Shown: piece after piece, positions 8,448 to 15,200 of the stretch
Position numbering within the stretch: the stretch's first letter is position 1
Layout: the number at the start of each line of letters is the position of its first letter
The notes under the pieces: generated by a model
Told to the model about the DNA's origin: nothing
What the model saw: only the letters and a program-made list of their open reading frames with translations
The model's database searches: none
Made by a program: the position numbers and the translations under genes
Origin: CAZXWN01 sp964644695 [NCBI: uncultured bacterium]
GTDB lineage: Bacteria; UBP4; UBA4092
DNA: 15,483 bases
Assembly: GCA_964644695.1 (NCBI GenBank)
Contig: CAZXWN010000024.1
Location: forward strand, 1 to 15,483
Reading direction: 5' to 3'

Positions 8448-8469
8448 GCCCACTTGGTAAATTGTGGGC
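8448..8469 (-). other. Small inverted repeat upstream of the acyltransferase gene
   Basis: GCCCAC (8448-8453) and GTGGGC (8464-8469) flank a 10-base spacer. On the minus strand the repeat is followed directly by TATGATAAAAT, a possible -10 without a clear -35. It may be an operator or leader stem of the acyltransferase gene. No T-run follows, so it is not an obvious terminator. Confidence 0.3.
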
Positions 8470-8501
8470 CCTTTAATCCAAACGATATCCAGTAAATAAA
8501 A

Positions 8502-8530
8502 AAGCGGAAGGCTGTTTCAGCCTTCCGCTT
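8502..8530 (-). terminator. Intrinsic terminator of the 642-residue binding-protein gene
   Basis: A 13-bp perfect stem (AAGCGGAAGGCTG, 8502-8514, with 8518-8530) has a 3-base loop and is followed on the minus strand by TTTTTTATTTA. It starts 27 bases after the stop codon and separates this unit from the acyltransferase gene. Confidence 0.92.
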
Positions 8531-8557
8531 GAGTATATCAATTCTGATCAAGTGGCC

Positions 8558-10486
8558 TTATTCAGCCATTGCAGACCAGTCACTGACTGAAGAAGTACCT
8601 GTGAAGACAAAGCTACCGAACGGACGGCCTTGACTCCAGGCACCATTGGGTTCCCACTGTATGTCAGATTCATTCACTGGGGTCTGAATAACCTGGACAC
8701 CCCAGACAGAACCGGCAGTCGGAGCAGCAGTCACGATTCCCTGTTCAGCCTTATCGAAGATTGTGAACGGAATCTTATATTCAACTGTCACAACATTGCC
8801 AACTTTGGTATAAGCAGCGGCATCACCAGTGGCATCCCAGCTGGAAGCGCCACCCCAGTTGATTTCGTCCCAAATATACATTTGACCAGTAGTGGTCGGA
8901 ACGAAGATGGTGTGATACTGCTGAGCAGCCTGATCAACACCTAATGGAGACCAGAAGATACCGAATTCTTCGTGTGTTGCATCAAATGCAACACCACCTG
9001 GATCACGAGGACCACCCGTCAGGGTATATCCAAGAGCCCAATTAGGTTTAACAGCTTTCATCATGACATACAGATAGTTGTCGTCATAAGCAGCCTTGAA
9101 ATATTCCTGTTCGGTAGAAGGAACGGTATTAGCTTTTGTAACATACACGAAATCTTCAGAAGCTGGATACGGAGTCCATTCAGAATCATTGCCATCAATC
9201 ACTGGCGTAGAACCAACATTGATCTTATGAACATTGTAAGTCCGGTTAGAAGGTTTCGGCATAGCATTCATGGCTTTACCATAAACCAGGTTATCAATAG
9301 TTACTGAACCTGTTGCTGCAGCACCTGTTGGTGTGAAGGCGATTACAATTTTATTGATAGCGGTAACATTGGTTCTGACTGTGTAATCAGTACCCGGTGC
9401 GCGCCAATACTGGAATTCTTTCCAATCAATAATCTGTCCACCACCATCTAAAGCCCAGGGAGTTGTACCCCAAGCAGAGGATGGATAGTTAATACCATCA
9501 GATACGAAGGGGAAATATACCACACCACTGGTGCTGGATGTTGGTGAACCCCAAACTAAACCGGAAGCATAATTCCCGGCGGTATCACCGATATAGACAG
9601 CAAAATAGGCGTTATTTGCAGATGCGGCAAAAGCACTGTCGCCAGCAAAATCAAACTTAAAGTATTTTGCATCTGTCAAATCAATTGGAGTAGCAAGAGT
9701 TAATTCCAGACCAGATTGAGCGTTGGCACCTGTGAAAACCCTTGTCATTTTCACTTTTTTACCGCTGTTTCCGTCATCAAGAAGGGCGATTGCGTCAAGC
9801 GGGCGTGAACCAAATTTGTTTTTCCAATTGGTAGTCAGGGCATCCACGGAAGCATAATTGAAATTATCAATTACAGTTTCCTGAAGCGCAGAAGATGTAC
9901 CTTTTGTATAGTACTTGAGATTGTCCAAGACATAGGAGACATCCGTATTAGCAGGAACAGACCCGCTGTTTTCAATGCGGAAATAAATCTTTGCAATCTT
10001 GGTCAAATCTAAAGCATTTTTACCATGCCAGACAGCACGTTTCAAATCATTTAAAGCAAAAGTATAAGTAATAAAAGCATTGGGAGTATTGTTGTTACAA
10101 GGATAGTAATCTACTTGAGAAACAGCACCATATATGTCTTCAATGTGCAAACCCATCATGAACTGGTCATTGGTATTTAACATTTTCACATCAATGGATA
10201 AATATTCGGCAGAAGAAAGATCAACAGGAGTTGTAAACACCTTCTGTAAACGAGTCGGTAAATACCATGGGTCTGCCGCAGCATTTACATGTAAATCTAC
10301 CTTCAAACCATTCCCTGTCTTGGCAGCAACTGATGTCAATGTAGCAGTATCACCAGTTCTGCTGTAAGAATTCAAACCGAGAGCCGTGAAATCTGCAGGA
10401 TTTTCAAAGCCTTCGACGGTTACTGTTGCCGCAAACAAAGAGCTGGTCAACAGAAGTGCTAAAGCTAAAACAACACTTTTTTTCAT
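8558..10486 (-). CDS. Secreted protein: two beta-sandwich binding-like domains plus C-terminal CBM9-like domain
   Basis: Encodes 642 residues. The signal peptide is residues 1 to about 20 (LFAA). Domain 1, about 22-195, and domain 2, about 203-404, share a pattern: a VxGFxN or VIDNFN opening, a central TPVDLSSAEYLSIDV or TPIDLTDAKYFKFDF strand and an LDNL or IDNL closing. This resembles galactose-binding-type carbohydrate-binding folds. A CBM9-like domain spans about 418-630 (PVIDGNDSEW opening, YDDNYLYV, RDPGGVAF, WDEINWGGAS, WEPNG, GRPFGSFVF) and is clearly homologous to the one in the 770-residue protein. The tail ends SVSDWSAMAE. There is no Ig-like domain and no recognisable catalytic module. 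Proposed role: glycan binding or display outside the cytoplasm. It is a single-gene unit with a strong promoter, a leader of about 230 bases and a terminator. The start is supported by AAAGGG seven bases before the ATG. Confidence 0.9.
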   Translation of the reverse strand: MKKSVVLALALLLTSSLFAATVTVEGFENPADFTALGLNSYSRTGDTATLTSVAAKTGNGLKVDLHVNAAADPWYLPTRLQKVFTTPVDLSSAEYLSIDVKMLNTNDQFMMGLHIEDIYGAVSQVDYYPCNNNTPNAFITYTFALNDLKRAVWHGKNALDLTKIAKIYFRIENSGSVPANTDVSYVLDNLKYYTKGTSSALQETVIDNFNYASVDALTTNWKNKFGSRPLDAIALLDDGNSGKKVKMTRVFTGANAQSGLELTLATPIDLTDAKYFKFDFAGDSAFAASANNAYFAVYIGDTAGNYASGLVWGSPTSSTSGVVYFPFVSDGINYPSSAWGTTPWALDGGGQIIDWKEFQYWRAPGTDYTVRTNVTAINKIVIAFTPTGAAATGSVTIDNLVYGKAMNAMPKPSNRTYNVHKINVGSTPVIDGNDSEWTPYPASEDFVYVTKANTVPSTEQEYFKAAYDDNYLYVMMKAVKPNWALGYTLTGGPRDPGGVAFDATHEEFGIFWSPLGVDQAAQQYHTIFVPTTTGQMYIWDEINWGGASSWDATGDAAAYTKVGNVVTVEYKIPFTIFDKAEQGIVTAAPTAGSVWGVQVIQTPVNESDIQWEPNGAWSQGRPFGSFVFTGTSSVSDWSAMAE

Positions 10487-10717
10487 CTTATATCCCTTTC
10501 ATAGATATTTGTATATTGCTTACTTGCTAATTAGTTCGTGTTTCAGTTCTTCAAAAAACAAACATGTGCACTCCTGAAAATAAAGTAAACCAACAGATAA
10601 AAACAGGAGTATTCTTACTTACTAACGGTTATATATTCTGCTTAATTGAGGGTTAGTATATCCTCCTTCCCTTGTTTATAAAACCATTTTTCACAAAACT
10701 AAGACAACGATTATTAC
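10487..10717 (-). promoter_or_regulatory. Long 5' leader of the 642-residue binding-protein gene
   Basis: About 230 bases separate the predicted transcript start from the ATG. In transcript order the leader holds AGGAGGA (plus-strand 10661-10667) with no start codon at translation distance, a six-base pair of ACTAAC and GTTAGT, and a 7-bp stem of ACTCCTG with CAGGAGT (10570-10576 with 10604-10610). The CTCCT of that stem could instead pair with the AGGAG element. It ends with the translation signal ATGAAAGGG (10494-10502). No known riboswitch class was recognised. Confidence 0.45.
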
Positions 10718-10723
10718 TGGACC

Positions 10724-10752
10724 ATTAAAGAACAACTGGATGTTTTTGTCAA
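10724..10752 (-). promoter_or_regulatory. Sigma-70 promoter of the 642-residue binding-protein gene
   Basis: Minus strand TTGACA (10747-10752, perfect), 17 bases, then TTTAAT (10724-10729, 5 of 6). It lies just beyond the terminator of the upstream gene, where a promoter is expected. Confidence 0.7.
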
Positions 10753-10784
10753 GCACTTTTCATAAAAATTAACATTGAATTAAA

Positions 10785-10815
10785 AAAGCCCCCGGAATAA
10801 ACATCCAGGGGCTTT
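10785..10815 (-). terminator. Intrinsic terminator of the 503-residue binding-protein gene
   Basis: AAAGCCCC (10785-10792) pairs with 10808-10815. After a C/A mismatch, GGA pairs with TCC across a 7-base loop. On the minus strand a run of six T follows the stem. It lies 23 bases after the stop codon. Confidence 0.88.
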
Positions 10816-10838
10816 AAATTTACAATCTTGCAAATCAC

Positions 10839-12350
10839 CTATTCAAACAGTTCGGTAGCCATCGGAGCGGCAGTTGGATTTACTTTGATTGGAACAAGGA
10901 AAGTTTCGCCTGTCTGATCGGTTACGGATAAAGTACCTTCAGCAATGGAGCTACCCGGTGTAAAGGTCACGGTGGCACCAGTAGTTGCACTTAAGGTACC
11001 AAGAATACCACTGCTGAGAGCCCAAGTAAATGGACCCATACCTGTAGCAGTCAAAGAAACGGATACACCACTCGGACGAGCGGTCACTTCGTATGGAGTC
11101 ACATTTAAAATATTCAAAGCAGGAGTACTGAACTCAACCTGGTCAATGTACATGGTGTATATATTGTTAATATTGTTGACCTGAGTTTGTGTATAGAGAC
11201 CAAACTTGTCCACAATCGCCAAGTTAATGCCTTTTAATCGATTAGCATCACCGAGATCCCAGTCATCATTGAACAGGGTTTGGCTACTACCAGTCGTGCT
11301 GATTGGATAATACAGAGCCTGCCATTCACCATTGATAATGTTTTGAGCAGGAATTCTGAACCATGCACGTTGGAAAGTAGTATCCTGTAATGCAACTAAA
11401 AGTAATGGACCTGCAGTAGTCTGGTTGGAATAATCACCCTTGAACCAAATCTTAGCATAGTCAGCAGAGGTAAAATTCTGAACAGCAGGGAGAACTCTTC
11501 TAGATTCGCAATTGGACCAGTAGGTAGAAACCTGAGCAACCAGTTTAATGGACTTGTCATTGAAATAGCTGGTACTGTCCAAAGAATGAGCCAAAATTTT
11601 CAAAGCAGTAGTGTCACCAAGGCTATAGGTCGCATTGAAAACACTGTCATTGGCAAAATTGAAATTTTCTAAGATGGCAGTGGTTGCACGGTCAGACAAT
11701 TCATAACCACGGAAGTTATCAAGATAGAAGGTTGCTGTTTCTTTCTGCCAGGTGCCAGTCGTTGGGCTTGATGGAATATATTTGGGATTCGTTGTGTCAT
11801 AGCTTCTGACCTGGAAAACGAAATCAATAGCAGTAATACCCTTCAAATTTGCACCAGAATAACCCTTTACACCCGTCCACGGATCAATTTCCATATCAGT
11901 CAGATTGAGGGAAACAGTGTTCCATCCAGTCTTAAGAGGTTCAGTCCACCAAACTTTACGATAAACATTGTTAGAGTTGGTGAAAATTTTGATATAAGGG
12001 ACCAACACTTGAATCTGTGTTGAATCAGCAACATACATATCAAATTTATACTTATTGTAAACACCAAAATCCTGTGGAGTAGCAAAGGTTTTCCGTAAAA
12101 TGGCTTCATACCATTGTTTGCCAGAGTAAGCATAATCAATTCGGACTGAACCAGTACCCTCAGTCTTAATAGTATTTTCTACAGCAACAGTCATGGTAGC
12201 AGTGTTAGTACTAACGTCATTACCACTGATTGAATAAACAGAGGTCAATGCACCATAATTGGCAAAATCAAAAGTATCTAATATCTGCATACCGAAAGAC
12301 ATTCCGGCAACAGCTAATGCAGCTAAAGCAGTTAATATAACTTTTTTCAT
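10839..12350 (-). CDS. Secreted protein: two beta-sandwich binding-like domains plus Ig-like domain
   Basis: Encodes 503 residues. The signal peptide is residues 1-20 (cleavage after SFG). Domain 1, about 22-215, runs from ILDTFDFANYGAL to the closing FYLDNFRGYEL. Domain 2, about 224-408, runs from ILENFNFANDSVF to MYIDQVEF. The paired openings and closings show that these are repeats of one beta-sandwich module related to the modules in the two neighbouring proteins. An Ig-like domain spans about 412-491 (GPFTWALSS, a strand pattern matching APYTWSLSS of the 770-residue protein). It ends in NPTAAPMATELFE, closely similar to the end of that protein. It lacks the CBM9-like domain and any visible catalytic residues. 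Likely an exported glycan-binding or surface protein; the ligand is unknown. It has its own promoter, a leader of about 180 bases and a terminator. AAAGGA lies seven bases before the ATG. Confidence 0.9.
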   Translation of the reverse strand: MKKVILTALAALAVAGMSFGMQILDTFDFANYGALTSVYSISGNDVSTNTATMTVAVENTIKTEGTGSVRIDYAYSGKQWYEAILRKTFATPQDFGVYNKYKFDMYVADSTQIQVLVPYIKIFTNSNNVYRKVWWTEPLKTGWNTVSLNLTDMEIDPWTGVKGYSGANLKGITAIDFVFQVRSYDTTNPKYIPSSPTTGTWQKETATFYLDNFRGYELSDRATTAILENFNFANDSVFNATYSLGDTTALKILAHSLDSTSYFNDKSIKLVAQVSTYWSNCESRRVLPAVQNFTSADYAKIWFKGDYSNQTTAGPLLLVALQDTTFQRAWFRIPAQNIINGEWQALYYPISTTGSSQTLFNDDWDLGDANRLKGINLAIVDKFGLYTQTQVNNINNIYTMYIDQVEFSTPALNILNVTPYEVTARPSGVSVSLTATGMGPFTWALSSGILGTLSATTGATVTFTPGSSIAEGTLSVTDQTGETFLVPIKVNPTAAPMATELFE

Positions 12351-12530
12351 TGTTTTGTCCTTTCATAAATTGAATTTCATTGTGTCCGGTATTAAATAAC
12401 AATAGAAACACCCTGTTTCCCTTAAACTGACCGGACTTGCTCGTAAGGGTGGATAATGATTATATATTCCGTGTCGTTAATTCCTCCTTTCCACCAAATT
12501 ATAGTATGTCACAAAACGAATTTACACCGT
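12351..12530 (-). promoter_or_regulatory. Long 5' leader of the 503-residue binding-protein gene
   Basis: About 180 bases. In transcript order it holds AGGAGGAATTA (AGGAGGA is plus-strand 12482-12488) without a start codon nearby, GAATATATAA (also in the 642-residue gene's leader), then a 7-bp long-range stem GTCCGGT/ACCGGAC (12384-12390 with 12430-12436). A 6-bp hairpin, GAAACA/TGTTTC (12405-12419), lies inside the stem. CACCCT can pair alternatively with AGGGTG. It ends in ATGAAAGGA (12358-12366). Known riboswitch consensus sequences were not recognised. Confidence 0.45.
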
Positions 12531-12536
12531 GTGCAT

Positions 12537-12565
12537 ATTTAAATATAAAACACAAACCCTGTCAA
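12537..12565 (-). promoter_or_regulatory. Sigma-70 promoter of the 503-residue binding-protein gene
   Basis: Minus strand TTGACA (12560-12565), 17 bases, then TTAAAT (12537-12542, 4 of 6). The same -35, spacing and -10 occur ahead of the 770-residue gene. Confidence 0.65.
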
Positions 12566-12639
12566 GAAGAATTTACTTTCGCATTACGATTCAAACCATA
12601 ACAATAATATAACTATCTGATTTATAAAAAGATATAAAA

Positions 12640-12665
12640 AAAGCCCCGGATCACTCCGGGGCTTT
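12640..12665 (-). terminator. Intrinsic terminator of the 770-residue binding-protein gene
   Basis: An 11-bp perfect stem (AAAGCCCCGGA, 12640-12650, with 12655-12665) has a 4-base loop. On the minus strand a T-run follows (TTTTTTATATC). It lies 23 bases after the stop codon. Confidence 0.93.
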
Positions 12666-12688
12666 AAACATTTCTGTTTCTGTAACAA

Positions 12689-15001
12689 TTAATCCATTAA
12701 TTCCGAGGCTAAAGGAGCAGAAGTCGGAATAACGGAGAAAGTATAGCTGGCCGTATTCGGTGTACCAGACTGGCTGTCAGTCAGATAAAGAGTGACAGAA
12801 CCAAGGGCGGTAGCACTGAACACCACGGAATCACCAGAGGCCTGGTTGATGGAACCATAAGCATTGGTCAAGACAGAGCTTGAAGAACTTAAGGACCAAG
12901 TGTAAGGAGCAACACCACCCATGGCATAGAAGGTACCGGTGAAGTTACGGCTGACAACAGACGGACCAGAGACTGCGAGGGCCGGCTGATTGAAAGTCAA
13001 GGCACCAAATGGACGACCGGAAGCAAAACCAGCGGTTCCATCGGGTTCCCAGTTCACAAACTCAGTGGTAGTCACATTGCTGACGACCATCCGGTTAATG
13101 AAACCGATTTGGCAGCCCCAGATATCGCCATTAGCTGGCTTGCCGAGGTTACCTTGCAGATTTTTGTTCAACATTGCGAATGGAAGGGCATATTCAATAG
13201 TAACGGTTCCATTGGCAAAGGTAAGAGCAGCGTTATCGCCAGTACCATTGTAGCTGGCGGCACCACCGGCATTGATTTCGTCCCAAATCAGGACGCGGTT
13301 GTTGGTGATGTCAGGGAACAACACAACATGGTAGTAATTAGTAGCATTCGGACCATAAGGAGCAATGAACAATTCAAGATCATCACCACTGAAAGCGGTT
13401 CCGGTAGGATCACGGTCGCCACTGGCAGGAGTGAAATCGAGTCCCAGGTAATTCTGAGGAGCCTGGAATAAGAAGTACAGCTTGTCATTGTCATAGGTCA
13501 TTTTGAACTTGGCTTCTTCGTCAGCAACATTGAGAATACTGTCGTGAGACACAAAGTCACCATTGAATACATTGCTGGCCTGGTTCCAAGCAACATCATT
13601 GGCCACACCATCAACCGTCGGAGCATTGGCAAAGTTCACAGTGTAATTCTTGTCAGCACCACCGGTAACTGGAAGAGGTTTAGTTTCATAACCAGCAACC
13701 ACTTCACCAAATGAGAATTCCATATTTTTCGGATAGACCCAGTTGATACTGGCATTGGCGGATGTGTCATTGGTCATATTACCAACCTGTGTATTGATGG
13801 CAATATGAACGGAAGAAATGGCAGCTAAACTAATCATGACATTGGTCGGGCTGTTCATCTTCCAGCAGGAGTTGTAGGAGCTGGCGGTATAGGAAATACC
13901 ATTATTGGCACCACCCTGGAACGGAAGAATGAAGGTGTACCAACCATCAGTAGATGGGGCACCATACATATCACCTTCGACGCGACGGCCTAAGGTATCG
14001 GTCATGAATAGGGTAGCAATCGGATTCATAGAGACCCATGCACCAGTGCTGTTCATGTAACCACCATAAGTGGTAGAACCCTTCCAGGTAACCTTCATAT
14101 ATTTAATACCAGTCAGGTCAACTGGAGCTGCAAAAGTTTTGTTTAAAGCAAAGTTGGACCACTTGTTGTAGTGATTGTAGTTCATCTTCAGGGTCTTTTT
14201 GCCATTCACATCGACAATAGCTAAAGCAGTCGGCCACTGGTCAGTAACCTGCATGATACCAGAGGAATTATAACCAGAGTTTTTGCTGGTTCCGAAAGAG
14301 AAAGCAGGAACCCAGACAGAGGTAATCTGGTCATAGGTAGCTGTAGTAGCAAATTCATCAAAATTGATAAAGGGTCTTTCAACAACTTTGGAAATGTTCT
14401 TTGCAAAACGAACATTGTCAATCCAATAGGTGAAAGCACCAGCCGGCATGGCACCAGCATTAGCATACTGATAACGAATCTTGACGATTTTCTTCATATT
14501 GACAGATTTACCACTGACAGTCCAAGTATCTTTTTGGAAATCAGACAGTCTTAAAGAAATAGTCCGGAATCCAGCAGAAGTTCCAAAAATACCGGTGGGC
14601 CAATAACGGGCAGCCTGTCCATTTTCATCAAACAACACGACTAACAGAGTCAAACCTGTAATCGCCTGTTCATTCTTAACATCAAACTGGAACCATTCTT
14701 TGTCAGTAATATCGACAGGGGTAGTAAAGGTATGGTCTACATAACCGTTATTCCAGTTGGCAGCAACAGCGGTAGAGCAGTTGTTGGTCTGAGTGATCTT
14801 GAAGGAAGCAACGCCTTCGGTCTTGTTGACACTGTCAGCTTCAACCACTAAAGACCAAGGGGTTGTTGTAAAGTTTGCATAGCCATTCGCCAAAGTAGAA
14901 ACATTGGAGACAACATCGCAATTATCAATGAGCATATCTGTCGCAAAAGAGAAGGACAGGGTCATTAATAATGCCATGGCAATTAATAAAAATTTCTTCA
15001 T
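12689..15001 (-). CDS. Secreted protein: two beta-sandwich binding-like domains, CBM9-like domain and Ig-like domain
   Basis: Encodes 770 residues, the largest of the three-member set. The signal peptide is residues 1-20 (FSFA). Domain 1, about 22-200 (MLIDNCDVV to YWIDNVRF), and domain 2, about 210-432 (FINFDEF to MEFSFGEV), are beta-sandwich modules. The CBM9-like domain spans about 452-672 (PTVDGVANDVAW, YDNDKLYFLF, RDPTGTAF, DDLELFIAP, WDEINAGGAAS, WEPDG, GRPFGALTF) and closely matches that of the 642-residue protein. An Ig-like domain spans about 676-757 and the tail ends PTSAPLASELMD. It therefore contains every module found in the other two proteins. No catalytic domain was seen. Likely role: extracellular or surface glycan binding. 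It has its own promoter, a leader of about 165 bases and a terminator. AAAGGA lies ten bases before the ATG. Confidence 0.9.
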   Translation of the reverse strand: MKKFLLIAMALLMTLSFSFATDMLIDNCDVVSNVSTLANGYANFTTTPWSLVVEADSVNKTEGVASFKITQTNNCSTAVAANWNNGYVDHTFTTPVDITDKEWFQFDVKNEQAITGLTLLVVLFDENGQAARYWPTGIFGTSAGFRTISLRLSDFQKDTWTVSGKSVNMKKIVKIRYQYANAGAMPAGAFTYWIDNVRFAKNISKVVERPFINFDEFATTATYDQITSVWVPAFSFGTSKNSGYNSSGIMQVTDQWPTALAIVDVNGKKTLKMNYNHYNKWSNFALNKTFAAPVDLTGIKYMKVTWKGSTTYGGYMNSTGAWVSMNPIATLFMTDTLGRRVEGDMYGAPSTDGWYTFILPFQGGANNGISYTASSYNSCWKMNSPTNVMISLAAISSVHIAINTQVGNMTNDTSANASINWVYPKNMEFSFGEVVAGYETKPLPVTGGADKNYTVNFANAPTVDGVANDVAWNQASNVFNGDFVSHDSILNVADEEAKFKMTYDNDKLYFLFQAPQNYLGLDFTPASGDRDPTGTAFSGDDLELFIAPYGPNATNYYHVVLFPDITNNRVLIWDEINAGGAASYNGTGDNAALTFANGTVTIEYALPFAMLNKNLQGNLGKPANGDIWGCQIGFINRMVVSNVTTTEFVNWEPDGTAGFASGRPFGALTFNQPALAVSGPSVVSRNFTGTFYAMGGVAPYTWSLSSSSSVLTNAYGSINQASGDSVVFSATALGSVTLYLTDSQSGTPNTASYTFSVIPTSAPLASELMD

Positions 15002-15165
15002 TACTTGTATTTCCTTTCATAATTTTATAAATACATACAAAACAAACTGGGGTCCTGTTGTTTATTGGGTTATTCCCGGAAATTCACAGAACCGGACCGG
15101 GATACATAGGGATAAACTATACTTTGGTTGGCCTAATTCCTCCTATATTAAGAAATACACTTTAT
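15002..15165 (-). promoter_or_regulatory. Long 5' leader of the 770-residue binding-protein gene
   Basis: About 165 bases. In transcript order it holds AGGAGGAATTA about 20 bases after the predicted start (AGGAGGA is plus-strand 15138-15144), followed by no usable start codon. A 6-bp GC-rich stem TCCCGG/CCGGGA (15074-15079 with 15097-15102) lies in otherwise AT-rich sequence, and the leader ends in ATGAAAGGA (15012-15020). No known riboswitch was recognised. Confidence 0.45.
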
Positions 15166-15171
15166 GCCTTA

Positions 15172-15200
15172 ATTTAAGTTTAATTTGGCACTTTTGTCAA
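15172..15200 (-). promoter_or_regulatory. Sigma-70 promoter of the 770-residue binding-protein gene
   Basis: Minus strand TTGACA (15195-15200), 17 bases, then TTAAAT (15172-15177, 4 of 6). Spacing and boxes are identical to those of the 503-residue gene. Confidence 0.65.

Noticed and set aside
10494-10502. The ATG inside ATGAAAGG ahead of each binding-protein gene as an upstream open reading frame.
   Set aside because: It is out of frame with the main gene in all three cases, encodes nothing conserved and coincides with the Shine-Dalgarno region, which explains its conservation.
3013-12442. An 11-base match (CGGACTTGCTC) between 3013-3023 and 12432-12442 that looked like a shared regulatory element.
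   Set aside because: Matches of this length are expected by chance in a window of this size, and the two copies sit in different contexts (upstream of a promoter and inside a leader).
12351-12530. A known riboswitch (for example GEMM, preQ1 or fluoride type) in the long leaders.
   Set aside because: None of the consensus cores I know of could be recognised; only short stems and the AGGAGGA element are visible.
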